Shown here one piece after another: positions 1 through 7,396 of a DNA stretch of 19,205 nucleotides. Source of the stretch: an uncultured Paracoccaceae bacterium (GTDB taxonomy: Bacteria; Pseudomonadota; Alphaproteobacteria; Rhodobacterales; Rhodobacteraceae); NCBI GenBank assembly GCA_937916485.1, contig CALFSV010000292.1, positions 1 to 19,205 on the forward strand, in the 5' to 3' direction. The notes below the pieces were generated by a model that was not told the DNA's origin, did no database searches, and saw only the letters and a program-made list of their open reading frames with translations. Each line of letters begins with the position of its first letter. Positions within the stretch are counted from its first letter, which is position 1. The position numbers and the translations under genes were made by a program.

Positions 1-109
1 GGCGTCACGAAACACCAGACCACCCGCCCGTGCAAGGGGATTGGATGGCCTATGTCCAAGGCGGCAGTTCTGGTGGCCCGCTAGCTGCCTTGAATACCGG
101 GCGGTTAGG

Positions 110-1180
110 TCAGGAGTTGGTCAAGGTCATCGCTGTGGCGGCGTCTTCCCCGATTGCGAAGGCCCCTTCGATCAGACCGGGGCTGGGCTCGGCCACTTCT
201 GACACGGCAAACCGCAGGCGGCCGCCAAGATAGGGCTGCCTTAGCAGGTTCGGCCCAACATCGGGATGGTGTGGGGGGTGCGACAGGTCAAGGTCGGTGA
301 CGATGTGCCGGTTGATCGCCCAATCCTCGATCTTGAGGGACACAGGCTCCCCTGCCGCCTCTCCCAGGCAGTCGGCTAGCTGGGTCAGAATGGCCTGCCG
401 CAGACCGGCGGGGTCATTCTGGCGCTGTTCCGGCGGCCAGCCGACAAAGCCAAAGATCGCGGCGGGGTTGCCGTCGATCGCTGAATGATCGTGCGCCTCG
501 ACCAAGGGGCCGTGGCGGCTGGCGATCCTGCCGGAAAGTCCACTGTCGCGCCAGAAGGGACGGTCGTAAACGGCGACAGCTTTGGCGGTCGTGCTCATCC
601 AGGTTGGGGTGCGCCGCATCGCCTCGGTCAGGGACGGGGGCGCCCAGGGCAGGTGCAGGGTCGCGGCCGCCACGCGCAAGGGGATGGACAGGATGACCCT
701 GCGGGCGGTGATCACTTCGCCCGAGGCGAGGTGGACCGCTATCCGGTCGGACCCATCCTCGATGACCCCGGTGACGGGGGCAGAGGTGCGAACGCGGTCG
801 CTGCCCAATTGCCCGGCAAGCGCGTCAATCAGGGACGTCGGGCCGCCAACGGGGCGGACCATGCCGTCCTGTCCCGGCAAGGGCTGATGCAAGGGGCCCG
901 GTCCATAGCCGGTGATCACGGCATTGCCGTCGTTGAACTGCTGAAACGTTTCGACACCCAGCTTTTGCAGCCATCGGGCGGCGACGGGTTGGTATTTCGG
1001 CCAGATCCATGTCGGCCCAAGATCGGCCAGGACCCGACCGTTGTCTGGATCTCGCAAGGCGCGAATGCGGCCGCCGATCTGCGGCCCGGCCTCAAGGACC
1101 CGAACATCGGCACCCTTGCCCTGCAATGTGACCGCAGCCGTCAGACCCGACAGGCCAGCGCCGATGACAACGACATCCAA
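110..1180 (-). CDS. FAD-dependent amine oxidase / flavin oxidoreductase
   Basis: A 356-residue flavoprotein of the flavin-containing amine oxidase (MAO/phytoene desaturase-like) superfamily, expected to oxidise an amine or a C-C bond with FAD. The N-terminus is a Rossmann dinucleotide-binding motif (G-A-G-L-S-G at residues 7-12) ending in the ribose-binding acidic residue E30, followed by the G-G-R signature near residues 37-39. The C-terminus has the second FAD contact (P-G-L-I-E-G-A-F-A-I-G-E-D-A-A). It is shorter than typical monoamine oxidases (about 450 residues), and no signal peptide is visible, so it should be cytoplasmic. The start is TTG at 1180: an in-frame TGA lies 9 bases upstream and a GAGGGA ribosome site precedes it, so no longer form is possible. 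It is co-directional with apbE, 133 bases downstream, so it may belong to the same flavin-related locus. The substrate cannot be read from the sequence. Confidence 0.85.
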   Translation of the reverse strand: MDVVVIGAGLSGLTAAVTLQGKGADVRVLEAGPQIGGRIRALRDPDNGRVLADLGPTWIWPKYQPVAARWLQKLGVETFQQFNDGNAVITGYGPGPLHQPLPGQDGMVRPVGGPTSLIDALAGQLGSDRVRTSAPVTGVIEDGSDRIAVHLASGEVITARRVILSIPLRVAAATLHLPWAPPSLTEAMRRTPTWMSTTAKAVAVYDRPFWRDSGLSGRIASRHGPLVEAHDHSAIDGNPAAIFGFVGWPPEQRQNDPAGLRQAILTQLADCLGEAAGEPVSLKIEDWAINRHIVTDLDLSHPPHHPDVGPNLLRQPYLGGRLRFAVSEVAEPSPGLIEGAFAIGEDAATAMTLTNS

Positions 1181-1251
1181 ATCCGTCCCTCACCCCTTGT
1201 GGCGGAAACCGGACCCGGCACCGCTGACCGCGACATGCCGCAATCGAAGGC

Positions 1252-1264
1252 GCAATTCAATTGC
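1252..1264. promoter_or_regulatory. 13-base inverted repeat between apbE and the amine oxidase gene
   Basis: GCAATT-C-AATTGC is a perfect dyad with 6-base arms around one base. It is AT-rich in otherwise GC-rich DNA and sits 72 bases upstream of the TTG start of the amine oxidase gene. Its position fits an operator or promoter-proximal site that lets the amine oxidase be controlled separately from apbE. There is no other support for a function. Confidence 0.25.
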
Positions 1265-1313
1265 CCCTCGGAACTCCTATCGATCTTGGCCGACGCTGGT
1301 GTGCTTGTCCGGT

Positions 1314-2306
1314 TCATCCGCCCCGACAAAGTTCATCGAACGGTCCGGTCACCCTTTCGCTGATCCCGTCATCGTCACGCAGCAGGAAAAGTGCGGGGAT
1401 GTTCCGGGCTTGCGCCAGCGCGATGCCCTTTTGCGGCCCCAGGACCATCAAGGCGGTCGCCAAGGCATCGGCGCGCCAGCATTGAGGATCAAAGACGGTG
1501 ACAGAAGCGATGCCATTGTCCAAAGGTCGGCCCGTTGCCGGATCAATGGTATGGGCCAGCGCCTTGCCATCCATCAACCGGAAGTGCCGGTAGTCGCCTG
1601 AGGTCGCCAGTGCCCCGTCCTGCGGCTCAAGCGCATCCCAGGCTTCACGTGCGCCGCGTACAGGGGCATCGAGCGCGATGGACCAGCGGCCCTCGGCACC
1701 AGGCTTACGGCCTTTCAGGCGCAGTTCGCCGTCCAGGATCACGAGGTAGTCGACGATTCCGGCCTTCTCCAGCACCTTTGCCATCAGCTCAACGCCGTAG
1801 CCTTTGGCGATGCCCGACAGATCGAGCGAGAGAGGTGCCGTCTTGCGCAGAGCGGTTCCGTCCGGCGATAGTTCCAGCGCACCAGACCCGGCCGAAGGCA
1901 GGGAAGACAAGGGGGGATCGGTCCTCCCCGGCGGGCCAAAGCCCCAGGCGTCCACCTGTGACCCCACGGTGATGTCAAAGGCCCCGGATGTGGCCCGACC
2001 CAGCGCAATGGCCTGCCGAACGACGAAGGCAAGCTCTGCGGGAACGGGTACCCAATCACCTACCGGCGCGGCGTTTACCCGCGACAAGTCCGAGGCAGGT
2101 TTCCAGGTCGACATTTGCCCGTCCACCAGATCGACCGCTTGCTGAATTAGGGCAACAACCTTTGTTTTGACATCGTCGCGGGTGACAAAGTGCGCCGCCC
2201 ACTCTGTCCCCGTGGTCGGCCCTTGGGCACTTTGCAGGCTTGCGGCCTGTCTTGGTGTGGCAGGTTGCGGGGTCGCCGGGCGGGAAGGTTTGCGAAATCC
2301 GAACAT
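1314..2306 (-). CDS. apbE: FAD:protein FMN transferase (ApbE)
   Basis: ApbE-family flavin transferase, 330 residues, which attaches the FMN part of FAD through a phosphoester bond to a Ser or Thr in acceptor proteins (motif D-x-x-S/T-G-A-S/T), using Mg2+. Visible family motifs are M-S-T-W-K-P-A-S-D-L-S-R-V-N (65-78), S-G-A-F-D-I-T-V (107-114), D-L-S-G-I-A-K-G-Y-G-V-E (162-173), T-S-G-D-Y-R-H (235-241), H-T-I-D-P-A-T-G-R-P-L (252-262) and A-D-A-L-A-T-A-L-M-V-L-G (279-290), the last including the metal ligand D280. The ATG at 2306 is 8 bases after the stop of the PepSY-reductase gene, so the two are translated from one message. An in-frame TGA just upstream rules out an N-terminal extension. 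Oddly, the N-terminus (about 45 Pro/Ala/Gln-rich residues) has no signal peptide or lipobox, although many bacterial ApbE proteins are exported lipoproteins. The likely acceptor is the DUF2271 protein of the same operon. Confidence 0.93.
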   Translation of the reverse strand: MFGFRKPSRPATPQPATPRQAASLQSAQGPTTGTEWAAHFVTRDDVKTKVVALIQQAVDLVDGQMSTWKPASDLSRVNAAPVGDWVPVPAELAFVVRQAIALGRATSGAFDITVGSQVDAWGFGPPGRTDPPLSSLPSAGSGALELSPDGTALRKTAPLSLDLSGIAKGYGVELMAKVLEKAGIVDYLVILDGELRLKGRKPGAEGRWSIALDAPVRGAREAWDALEPQDGALATSGDYRHFRLMDGKALAHTIDPATGRPLDNGIASVTVFDPQCWRADALATALMVLGPQKGIALAQARNIPALFLLRDDDGISERVTGPFDELCRGG

Positions 2307-2314
2307 GCGGCCCC

Positions 2315-4546
2315 CTAGAATACGTCTTCAAGGTAAAGGCCACGCTGCTTGAGAGCGTCTACCGATGTGCCAAGTGTCGCAAGGATCACGTCGAACTCGG
2401 CCCGGACGGCCTGGGCCATTGCGTCCCCCCCGCAGACCATCACGGCAGCCCCCTTGGACAGAAGGCCGGACAGGCGGGTGGCATCGGCGCGGACACGGTC
2501 CTGGACATAGGCCCCGGCCTCCATCCGGCTGAAGGCGGTGGTCAGGCTGGCAAGCTGTCCTGACTGCTGGGCTGCCTGCAAGACGTCTTCGTAGAGGAAG
2601 TCCGACCCTGCCGACCGGCCCCCCCAAAACAGATGGAGTGCCTGCTTGCGTCGGTTGGACCGTATCAATCCGGCAAAGGGGGCGATACCTGTCCCGGCCG
2701 AGACCATGCTGACCGGCTTGCGCCGAAAGGGCAGTGTGAAATCCGGATTTGGGCGACCAAAGGCGTCAATCTCATCTCCGATCTGCAAATCGTGCAGATA
2801 GGTCGAGCAGAGGCCGCCCGCCTGCTTGCGCACGCAAATCTCGACCTCGGTATCGGACGCGGTTGACGCGATCGAATAGTAGCGCGGCACCGTCCCGTCG
2901 GGGGGCAAGACCCCCAGAAGATCGGTCGGTGAATAGCGGGTAGCCGCCCCAAGAAAACGCATCAGCTTGCGCAGACCACCGGTCCGGGGCGGGGTCGACA
3001 GGCGAAACCGCAAGACAGCTGTCGGGGCCTGCATGGCCTCACCGTAGATGTCACGCCCGATGAGGGTCAGCCGTTGGGTTGGCGGGGTGGCGACCTGATG
3101 GCTAAGCGACAGGGTCAGCCCGAGGGCTCGCCCCAGGTCGTTCCCCCAAGAGGCAAAGGCCTGGGTGGACTGCCGGTTGATCAAGGTGACGGGCAGGGCT
3201 GCGGTCCAGCCTCGGGTCCCAAGGGCAAGATCGAGGTTCTTGGCGAATTGGCAGAACTTGGGAAAGGCCCGGTCGCCAAAGCCAAGCACGGCGTATTGCC
3301 ATTTGGGCGGTTCGACCTGCTCTGCCAAAAGCGAAAGGGCCTTTGCCGCGTTCTCTGGTGCATTGCCGTCACCATAGGTTGACGTCAGGAAGATCACCTG
3401 TTCGGCCGACCCATACCGGCCGGAAAAGTCGTTCATTGCCCCAAGATGGACAGCCTTCCCGCCCGCCGTAAGGTCCCGGTGAAGGGACCTGGCGAAACCC
3501 CAGGTGCTGCCGCCTTCAGAGCCGACCAGGATCACGATCTCTGCCTTGCCTGCTGCGATATTGCCCTGGACACGGTGTCCGCCCTGGCGTCGTCGTTGCC
3601 ACCAGATGGCCACCCCGGCGGCCCCGATACCAGGCACCAAAGTGGCGGCGAGCCCGAGCAGAGCCCCGACCCAGGCCAGCCCTTCGCCGGTGTGCAGGGC
3701 GTAGAACCAGGCATAGATCCTCTCGGACCGTGTGGCAGGGACGGTTTCAAGGACCTCTCCGGTAAATTGATCCACGACTGTCAGGCTGGCATCAGTGCGC
3801 AGGGTAAAGACGTCGTAGCTATCGCCGGGATAGGGAAACTGCAGGAAGCGCAGGTCCTGTAGCGGTACGGCGGCAAGCCCGGCCAGGGTACCGGCCGAGA
3901 CGGCGGGCAATCCTTGGGTCGATTCCGGGTAGGCGACCGAGGTCGCATCCTCGACCATGATCCATTCGAACTGGACGGCGAACAGGTAGACCGCTGTGAC
4001 CGACGACAACAAAAGGGGCAAGAGGGCCACCCGCGTCAGGATCGCGTGCAGCCGCGCCGCAAAACTCCCCTTTGGCGCATCGAATATACGTCGCCAGCCG
4101 CCCGTTCTGGCTACCAGCAGGGCAAGGCCGCTCAGCGAAAGCGCAGCCATGACGAGGGCCCCGACGCCAGCCAGAATGCGCCCGTTGTCGCTCATCAAAA
4201 AGCCGCGGTGAAAGTCCTTGAGGCCCGCGTAGAACCAGCCCGGTTCCGGGCTTGACGCGATGATCGCGCCTGATGAGGGATCGACGATGCCCGACAAGGG
4301 CAGGCCGTCGGCATCGCTGTACTGCACGCTGATCTGGCCCGATGGGCTGACCTCGATACTTTCGATGTCCGGCAAGGCATTGGCTAGGGGCCCGGCAATG
4401 TCGGCAACCGACTGACCGGTTGCGACAGGTGCCGCTGCGATGCCGTCCTTGATCGGGTAAACCGAAAGGATGGCACCGCTGACGGCCAATGCCAGCACTA
4501 CGACAAGGGCAAAGAGGCCCAGAGCGGAATGAAGTCGACGCCACAT
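2315..4546 (-). CDS. PepSY transmembrane protein fused to a flavodoxin/FAD/NADPH reductase
   Basis: A 743-residue inner-membrane electron-transfer protein. Residues 1-320 are a PepSY-TM module with four predicted helices (about 7-30, 124-147, 168-192, 291-316) and two periplasmic loops. His residues next to helices (H6, H113, H167, H285) are candidate haem ligands. Residues 335-475 are a flavodoxin-like FMN domain (S-T-Y-G-D-G-N-A-P-E-N near 389-399; F-G-D-R-A-F-P-K-F-C from 423). Residues 490-743 are a ferredoxin-reductase-type FAD/NADPH domain: R-Y-Y-S at 555-558 (FAD), G-G-L-C-S-T-Y-L (577-584), V-S-A-G-T-G-I-A-P-F (615-624, NADPH) and a terminal aromatic F743. This matches the sulfite-reductase-flavoprotein/P450-reductase layout. 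It probably takes NADPH electrons in the cytoplasm (FAD to FMN to haem) and passes them outward. The ATG at 4546 lies 9 bases from the end of the DUF2271 gene and the stop 8 bases before apbE, so the three form an operon. A role in ferric reduction is an alternative. Confidence 0.9.
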   Translation of the reverse strand: MWRRLHSALGLFALVVVLALAVSGAILSVYPIKDGIAAAPVATGQSVADIAGPLANALPDIESIEVSPSGQISVQYSDADGLPLSGIVDPSSGAIIASSPEPGWFYAGLKDFHRGFLMSDNGRILAGVGALVMAALSLSGLALLVARTGGWRRIFDAPKGSFAARLHAILTRVALLPLLLSSVTAVYLFAVQFEWIMVEDATSVAYPESTQGLPAVSAGTLAGLAAVPLQDLRFLQFPYPGDSYDVFTLRTDASLTVVDQFTGEVLETVPATRSERIYAWFYALHTGEGLAWVGALLGLAATLVPGIGAAGVAIWWQRRRQGGHRVQGNIAAGKAEIVILVGSEGGSTWGFARSLHRDLTAGGKAVHLGAMNDFSGRYGSAEQVIFLTSTYGDGNAPENAAKALSLLAEQVEPPKWQYAVLGFGDRAFPKFCQFAKNLDLALGTRGWTAALPVTLINRQSTQAFASWGNDLGRALGLTLSLSHQVATPPTQRLTLIGRDIYGEAMQAPTAVLRFRLSTPPRTGGLRKLMRFLGAATRYSPTDLLGVLPPDGTVPRYYSIASTASDTEVEICVRKQAGGLCSTYLHDLQIGDEIDAFGRPNPDFTLPFRRKPVSMVSAGTGIAPFAGLIRSNRRKQALHLFWGGRSAGSDFLYEDVLQAAQQSGQLASLTTAFSRMEAGAYVQDRVRADATRLSGLLSKGAAVMVCGGDAMAQAVRAEFDVILATLGTSVDALKQRGLYLEDVF

Positions 4547-4555
4547 CGGACCGGC

Positions 4556-5026
4556 CTAGTAGGACACGGTCACTGTGCGGACATAGCCGCTACCTGCGAT
4601 GGGCTGGCCGTTGTTGGCATCGCCAAGCAGGATGGCGGCTTCGTCAGGTTGGTAACGCTTGTCCTCGACCGCGGTTTCGATGCGCAGCGTATATCCAGCG
4701 TTCAGCAAAGCGTCGGGGACATCGATCTGGGTGCGGATCGACTGACCAGACCCGATGCTGGCCCCGGAAAAGCCGTCGACCCTGCCTCCGGCGCGTTGGA
4801 ACATGCGGTTCCAACGGCTCAGGTCCGCCAGGTAGCGGCTGCGGGTGCCTGCGGTCAGTACGGTGCTGACGTATTGCCCGTTGGCATCGACGATATATGC
4901 CGCCAGATACGCCTCCTGGCCGCGATAGGAATCCATCGTGATCGAGATGTTGAAGGGGCGGGCCTGCGCTGGTGCGGCAAGACCCAATACGGCGACAACC
5001 GTGGCGGTCTTCAATAGGGTAAACAT
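4556..5026 (-). CDS. Exported DUF2271 protein, predicted covalent FMN carrier
   Basis: A 156-residue protein of the DUF2271 family and first gene of the minus-strand redox operon. Residues 1-22 form a Sec signal peptide (Lys at 6, hydrophobic core 7-19, A-Q-A cleavage site), so the mature protein is periplasmic. Residues 84-90 read D-G-F-S-G-A-S, which matches the ApbE acceptor consensus D-x-x-S/T-G-A-S/T. The last Ser (S90, codon 4757-4759) would carry FMN by a phosphoester bond. With ApbE and a transmembrane NADPH reductase directly downstream, the simplest role is a periplasmic flavoprotein electron carrier or reductase. The reading frame is open further upstream (to 5152), but the ATG at 5026 is chosen because AAGGA lies 8 bases before it and the signal peptide begins there. 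The longer form would also overlap the divergent regulator gene. The final electron acceptor is unknown. Confidence 0.85.
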   Translation of the reverse strand: MFTLLKTATVVAVLGLAAPAQARPFNISITMDSYRGQEAYLAAYIVDANGQYVSTVLTAGTRSRYLADLSRWNRMFQRAGGRVDGFSGASIGSGQSIRTQIDVPDALLNAGYTLRIETAVEDKRYQPDEAAILLGDANNGQPIAGSGYVRTVTVSY

Positions 5027-5078
5027 ATGCTTCGTCCTTGTACTGGCTTCGAGTTCGGACGTATCTATGACAGGCCAA

Positions 5079-5094
5079 GCTGACAGCAGGCTGA
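5079..5094. promoter_or_regulatory. Candidate response-regulator site (GCTGA direct repeats)
   Basis: Two GCTGA repeats start 11 bases apart (5079-5083 and 5090-5094) in the 91-base divergent region between the DUF2271 operon and the response-regulator gene. OmpR-type regulators usually bind tandem half-sites with a 10-11 base period, and the position suits control of both directions. This is a short pattern and could be chance. Confidence 0.25.
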
Positions 5095-5117
5095 ACGGCG
5101 CGGGGTCGCAGGATACT

Positions 5118-5783
5118 ATGCGAGTTCTTCTGGTCGAAGATAACCGGTCCATCGGAGAAGCGATTCACGCCCATGCCTCGGGCGACGATCATGCTGTGGA
5201 TTGGGCACAGGATATGGCAACCGCCCGCGATCTTCTGGCCGTTGCGAGCTATGACCTCGTCCTTCTTGACCTTGGTCTGCCAGATGGGCGCGGGATCGAC
5301 CTGTTGCGCGAATTGCGGCGCAAAGGCGAGGCGGTGCCGGTTGTGATTTTGTCCGCTCAGGACCAGATCGCGTCCCGTATCGAGGCGCTGAACGATGGCG
5401 CGGACGACTATTTGACCAAGCCCTTTGATCTGGCCGAATTAAGCGCCCGAATTGCCGCCGTCGCCCGCCGGTATGTGGGCCAGCCCGTAACCGAACAGGT
5501 GTTTGGCCATCTGCGGATCGACGCCACAAATCGACAGGTGATGTCGGACGGTGAGTCTGTCGATCTGTCATCCCGCGAATGGGCGGTCCTGCTGCGCCTG
5601 ACCCAAAGGCCCGGCGCAGTGGTCGCCAAATCCGAGATCGAAGAGGCGCTTTACGCCTTTGGAGCCGAAGTCGAAAGCAACACCGTCGAGGTCTATGTCT
5701 CGCGGTTGCGGAAAAAGTTGGGACGCGACGTGATCCGAACACTTCGTGGCGTTGGCTACCAGGTTTCAAGGGAGACTGACTGA
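5118..5783 (+). CDS. OmpR-family two-component response regulator
   Basis: A 221-residue DNA-binding response regulator. Residues 1-116 are a receiver domain with the acidic pocket E7/D8, phospho-acceptor D51 in L-L-D-L-G-L-P-D-G, S79 and K101 in T-K-P-F. The C-terminal ~95 residues are an OmpR/PhoB winged helix ending in the usual V-E-V-Y-V-S-R-L-R-K-K-L and I-R-T-L-R-G-V-G-Y motifs. The ATG at 5118 is chosen because the receiver domain begins there; the frame is open upstream to 4938, but that part overlaps the divergent DUF2271 gene and has no family resemblance. The ribosome site is weak (AGGA four bases from the start). Its TGA overlaps the kinase ATG by one base (TGATG), so the pair should be translationally coupled. 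Divergent placement suggests that it controls the adjacent flavin/PepSY operon and perhaps itself. Confidence 0.93.
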   Translation: MRVLLVEDNRSIGEAIHAHASGDDHAVDWAQDMATARDLLAVASYDLVLLDLGLPDGRGIDLLRELRRKGEAVPVVILSAQDQIASRIEALNDGADDYLTKPFDLAELSARIAAVARRYVGQPVTEQVFGHLRIDATNRQVMSDGESVDLSSREWAVLLRLTQRPGAVVAKSEIEEALYAFGAEVESNTVEVYVSRLRKKLGRDVIRTLRGVGYQVSRETD

Positions 5784-7168
5784 TGTCCATCAGGGCCCGG
5801 CTAATCCTGAGCCTCAGCTTGCTGATCACCGTCTTCTGGTTGTCGGCGGCGATGATCGCCCGCAGCGTCTTTGTCGAAGAGGTCGACGAGATCTTGGAAG
5901 ACACCTTGCAAGGGGCAGGGAGCCGGCTGTTGCATGCCGCAACGCACGATCGCAGACCCGATGACGGTGCTGGCGCCAGCCTCGAACAGGATCGCGATCG
6001 GGACCACGATGATGATCACGATAGCGATGAGTCGGATGACCGCTTTGATGACTGGGACATGCTCAGCGATGGCAGAAGCGACTACCTTGCCTTTGAGGTT
6101 CGCGACGGTCAGGACAGGCTCATCATGCGATCTGCCGGTGCGGGCGAACTGCTGTCCGAACGCCGCGAACGGTCGGGTTTTTATGTTACCGACGAGGCCT
6201 TGCTTTATTCGATTGCCGATCGTGCGAGCCGCTATTCTGTGACCGTCGCCACCGCAAGAAGTCACCGCGATAGCGCCATTGCCGAGGCGACATGGGCGCT
6301 GTTCCTGCCAATGGTCGCGCTTTTGGCACTGATGGCGGGGACCACCTTTTTCCTAGTTCGCCTCTTCGTGGCGCCGGTCAAGGACCTGTCGACCGAACTT
6401 TCAAAGCGAGCAGGGACCAATCTCGCGCCATTGGACAGCGCCGCGCTTCCGTCCGAGTTGCGACCGATTGCGCAGTCGGCCAACCTGCTGATGCAGCGAC
6501 TGCAAAAGGCGATGGATGCTGAACGCGTTTTTGCCGCCAACAGCACCCATGAGTTGCGTACACCCATCGCTGGCGCGCTGGCGCAGGTCCAGCAATTGCG
6601 GGCCGAGATCGGCGATGGCAACGGGCACGTCCGCGCCGCAGAGATCGAAGGGGCACTGAAACGACTGGCCAATCTGGGAACCCGTCTGCTGCAACTGGCA
6701 CGTGCGGACGCCAATCTGGGCCAAAGGCAAGAGCGGCAGAACCTGACACCGGTTTTGCAGGCGGTCGTGTCAGAGTTTACAGGCCGGGCAGTGTCGCCCT
6801 TGGCCGTCATCCTGCGCGACAACCTGCGTCAGGATCTCATGGTTCAGATGGATGCCGACGCCTTTGCAATCGTGGTCCGCAATCTGATCGAGAACGCTGA
6901 ACGCCATGGCGCTTCTGGCAGCCCGATCGAAATCGAAGTGGGCGCGGACTGGACCATCTCGGTCAAGAATCACGGACCGGTGGTGTCGGACGAAGACTTG
7001 CCAACCCTCAAACAACGGTTTCAAAGAGGCCACTCTGATGCCGAGGGGTCAGGTCTTGGCCTTGCCATTTCGGATAAGTTGGTCACGCAGAGCGGCGGTG
7101 TGTTGACCCTGATGTCTCCGGCGCGGGGGTATGCTGACGGGTTTGAGGCCCTGATCAAGCTGCCATAG
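5783..7168 (+). CDS. Sensor histidine kinase with acidic periplasmic domain
   Basis: A 461-residue membrane sensor kinase paired with the upstream response regulator (TGATG overlap; GGAGA before the start). Helix 1 spans about residues 7-29 and helix 2 about 170-193. The region between them (30-169) is a periplasmic sensor, followed by a short HAMP-like linker, the HisKA domain with H256 in S-T-H-E-L-R-T-P, and an HATPase domain with an N box (N-L-I-E-N-A-E-R-H-G, 367-376) and a G2 box (G-S-G-L-G-L-A-I-S, 422-430). The G1 box is atypical, K-N-H-G-P-V, lacking the usual Asp. The sensor contains a run at residues 70-92 in which 14 of 23 residues are Asp or Glu, with H75 and H79. That composition suggests binding of a metal ion or cationic ligand, as in PhoQ/PmrB/QseC-like sensors. 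It most likely controls the divergent DUF2271-PepSY-ApbE operon. Confidence 0.92.
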   Translation: MSIRARLILSLSLLITVFWLSAAMIARSVFVEEVDEILEDTLQGAGSRLLHAATHDRRPDDGAGASLEQDRDRDHDDDHDSDESDDRFDDWDMLSDGRSDYLAFEVRDGQDRLIMRSAGAGELLSERRERSGFYVTDEALLYSIADRASRYSVTVATARSHRDSAIAEATWALFLPMVALLALMAGTTFFLVRLFVAPVKDLSTELSKRAGTNLAPLDSAALPSELRPIAQSANLLMQRLQKAMDAERVFAANSTHELRTPIAGALAQVQQLRAEIGDGNGHVRAAEIEGALKRLANLGTRLLQLARADANLGQRQERQNLTPVLQAVVSEFTGRAVSPLAVILRDNLRQDLMVQMDADAFAIVVRNLIENAERHGASGSPIEIEVGADWTISVKNHGPVVSDEDLPTLKQRFQRGHSDAEGSGLGLAISDKLVTQSGGVLTLMSPARGYADGFEALIKLP

Positions 7169-7396
7169 CGAGACCTGTGTGATGCGCCCATGAAAAGGGG
7201 GGGCGTCTGGCCGGCATCAGCCATGGGTCAAACGATCTAGGGGCGCGTCGCCGCAAGGCATGGCAGTCTGCAAGTCCCCCCAAACAAAATCTTCTTTTCG
7301 ATGTATCCGCCGTCGAGTGGAGATCGCCTGTCGCCCCGGCCCCACTGCCGGTGCAGAAGGAAGGAACGGTGCAATCAGAAGGGTCCGGAATGGGCG
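7169..7396. other. Intergenic region after the kinase gene, no feature recognised
   Basis: 228 bases between the histidine kinase stop and the DUF2127-like gene. Open frames in it are Arg/Pro-rich and look non-coding. A short C-G-C-C-C / G-G-G-C-G pairing at 7185-7205 lacks a T-run, so I do not call it a terminator. No clear sigma70 promoter was found. Confidence 0.4.

Noticed and set aside
1..109. Gene fragment at the left edge of the window
   Set aside because: Short frames exist on both strands, but none shows a family motif or a ribosome site; the interval is too short to judge.
485..1363. Long plus-strand open frame (292 codons) opposite the amine oxidase gene
   Set aside because: It is a shadow of the minus-strand flavoprotein: its composition is Gly/Arg/Pro/Asp-rich, it has no family resemblance, and the opposite strand carries clear FAD motifs.
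7181..7210. Terminator after the histidine kinase gene
   Set aside because: Only five clear pairs can form and no T-run follows.
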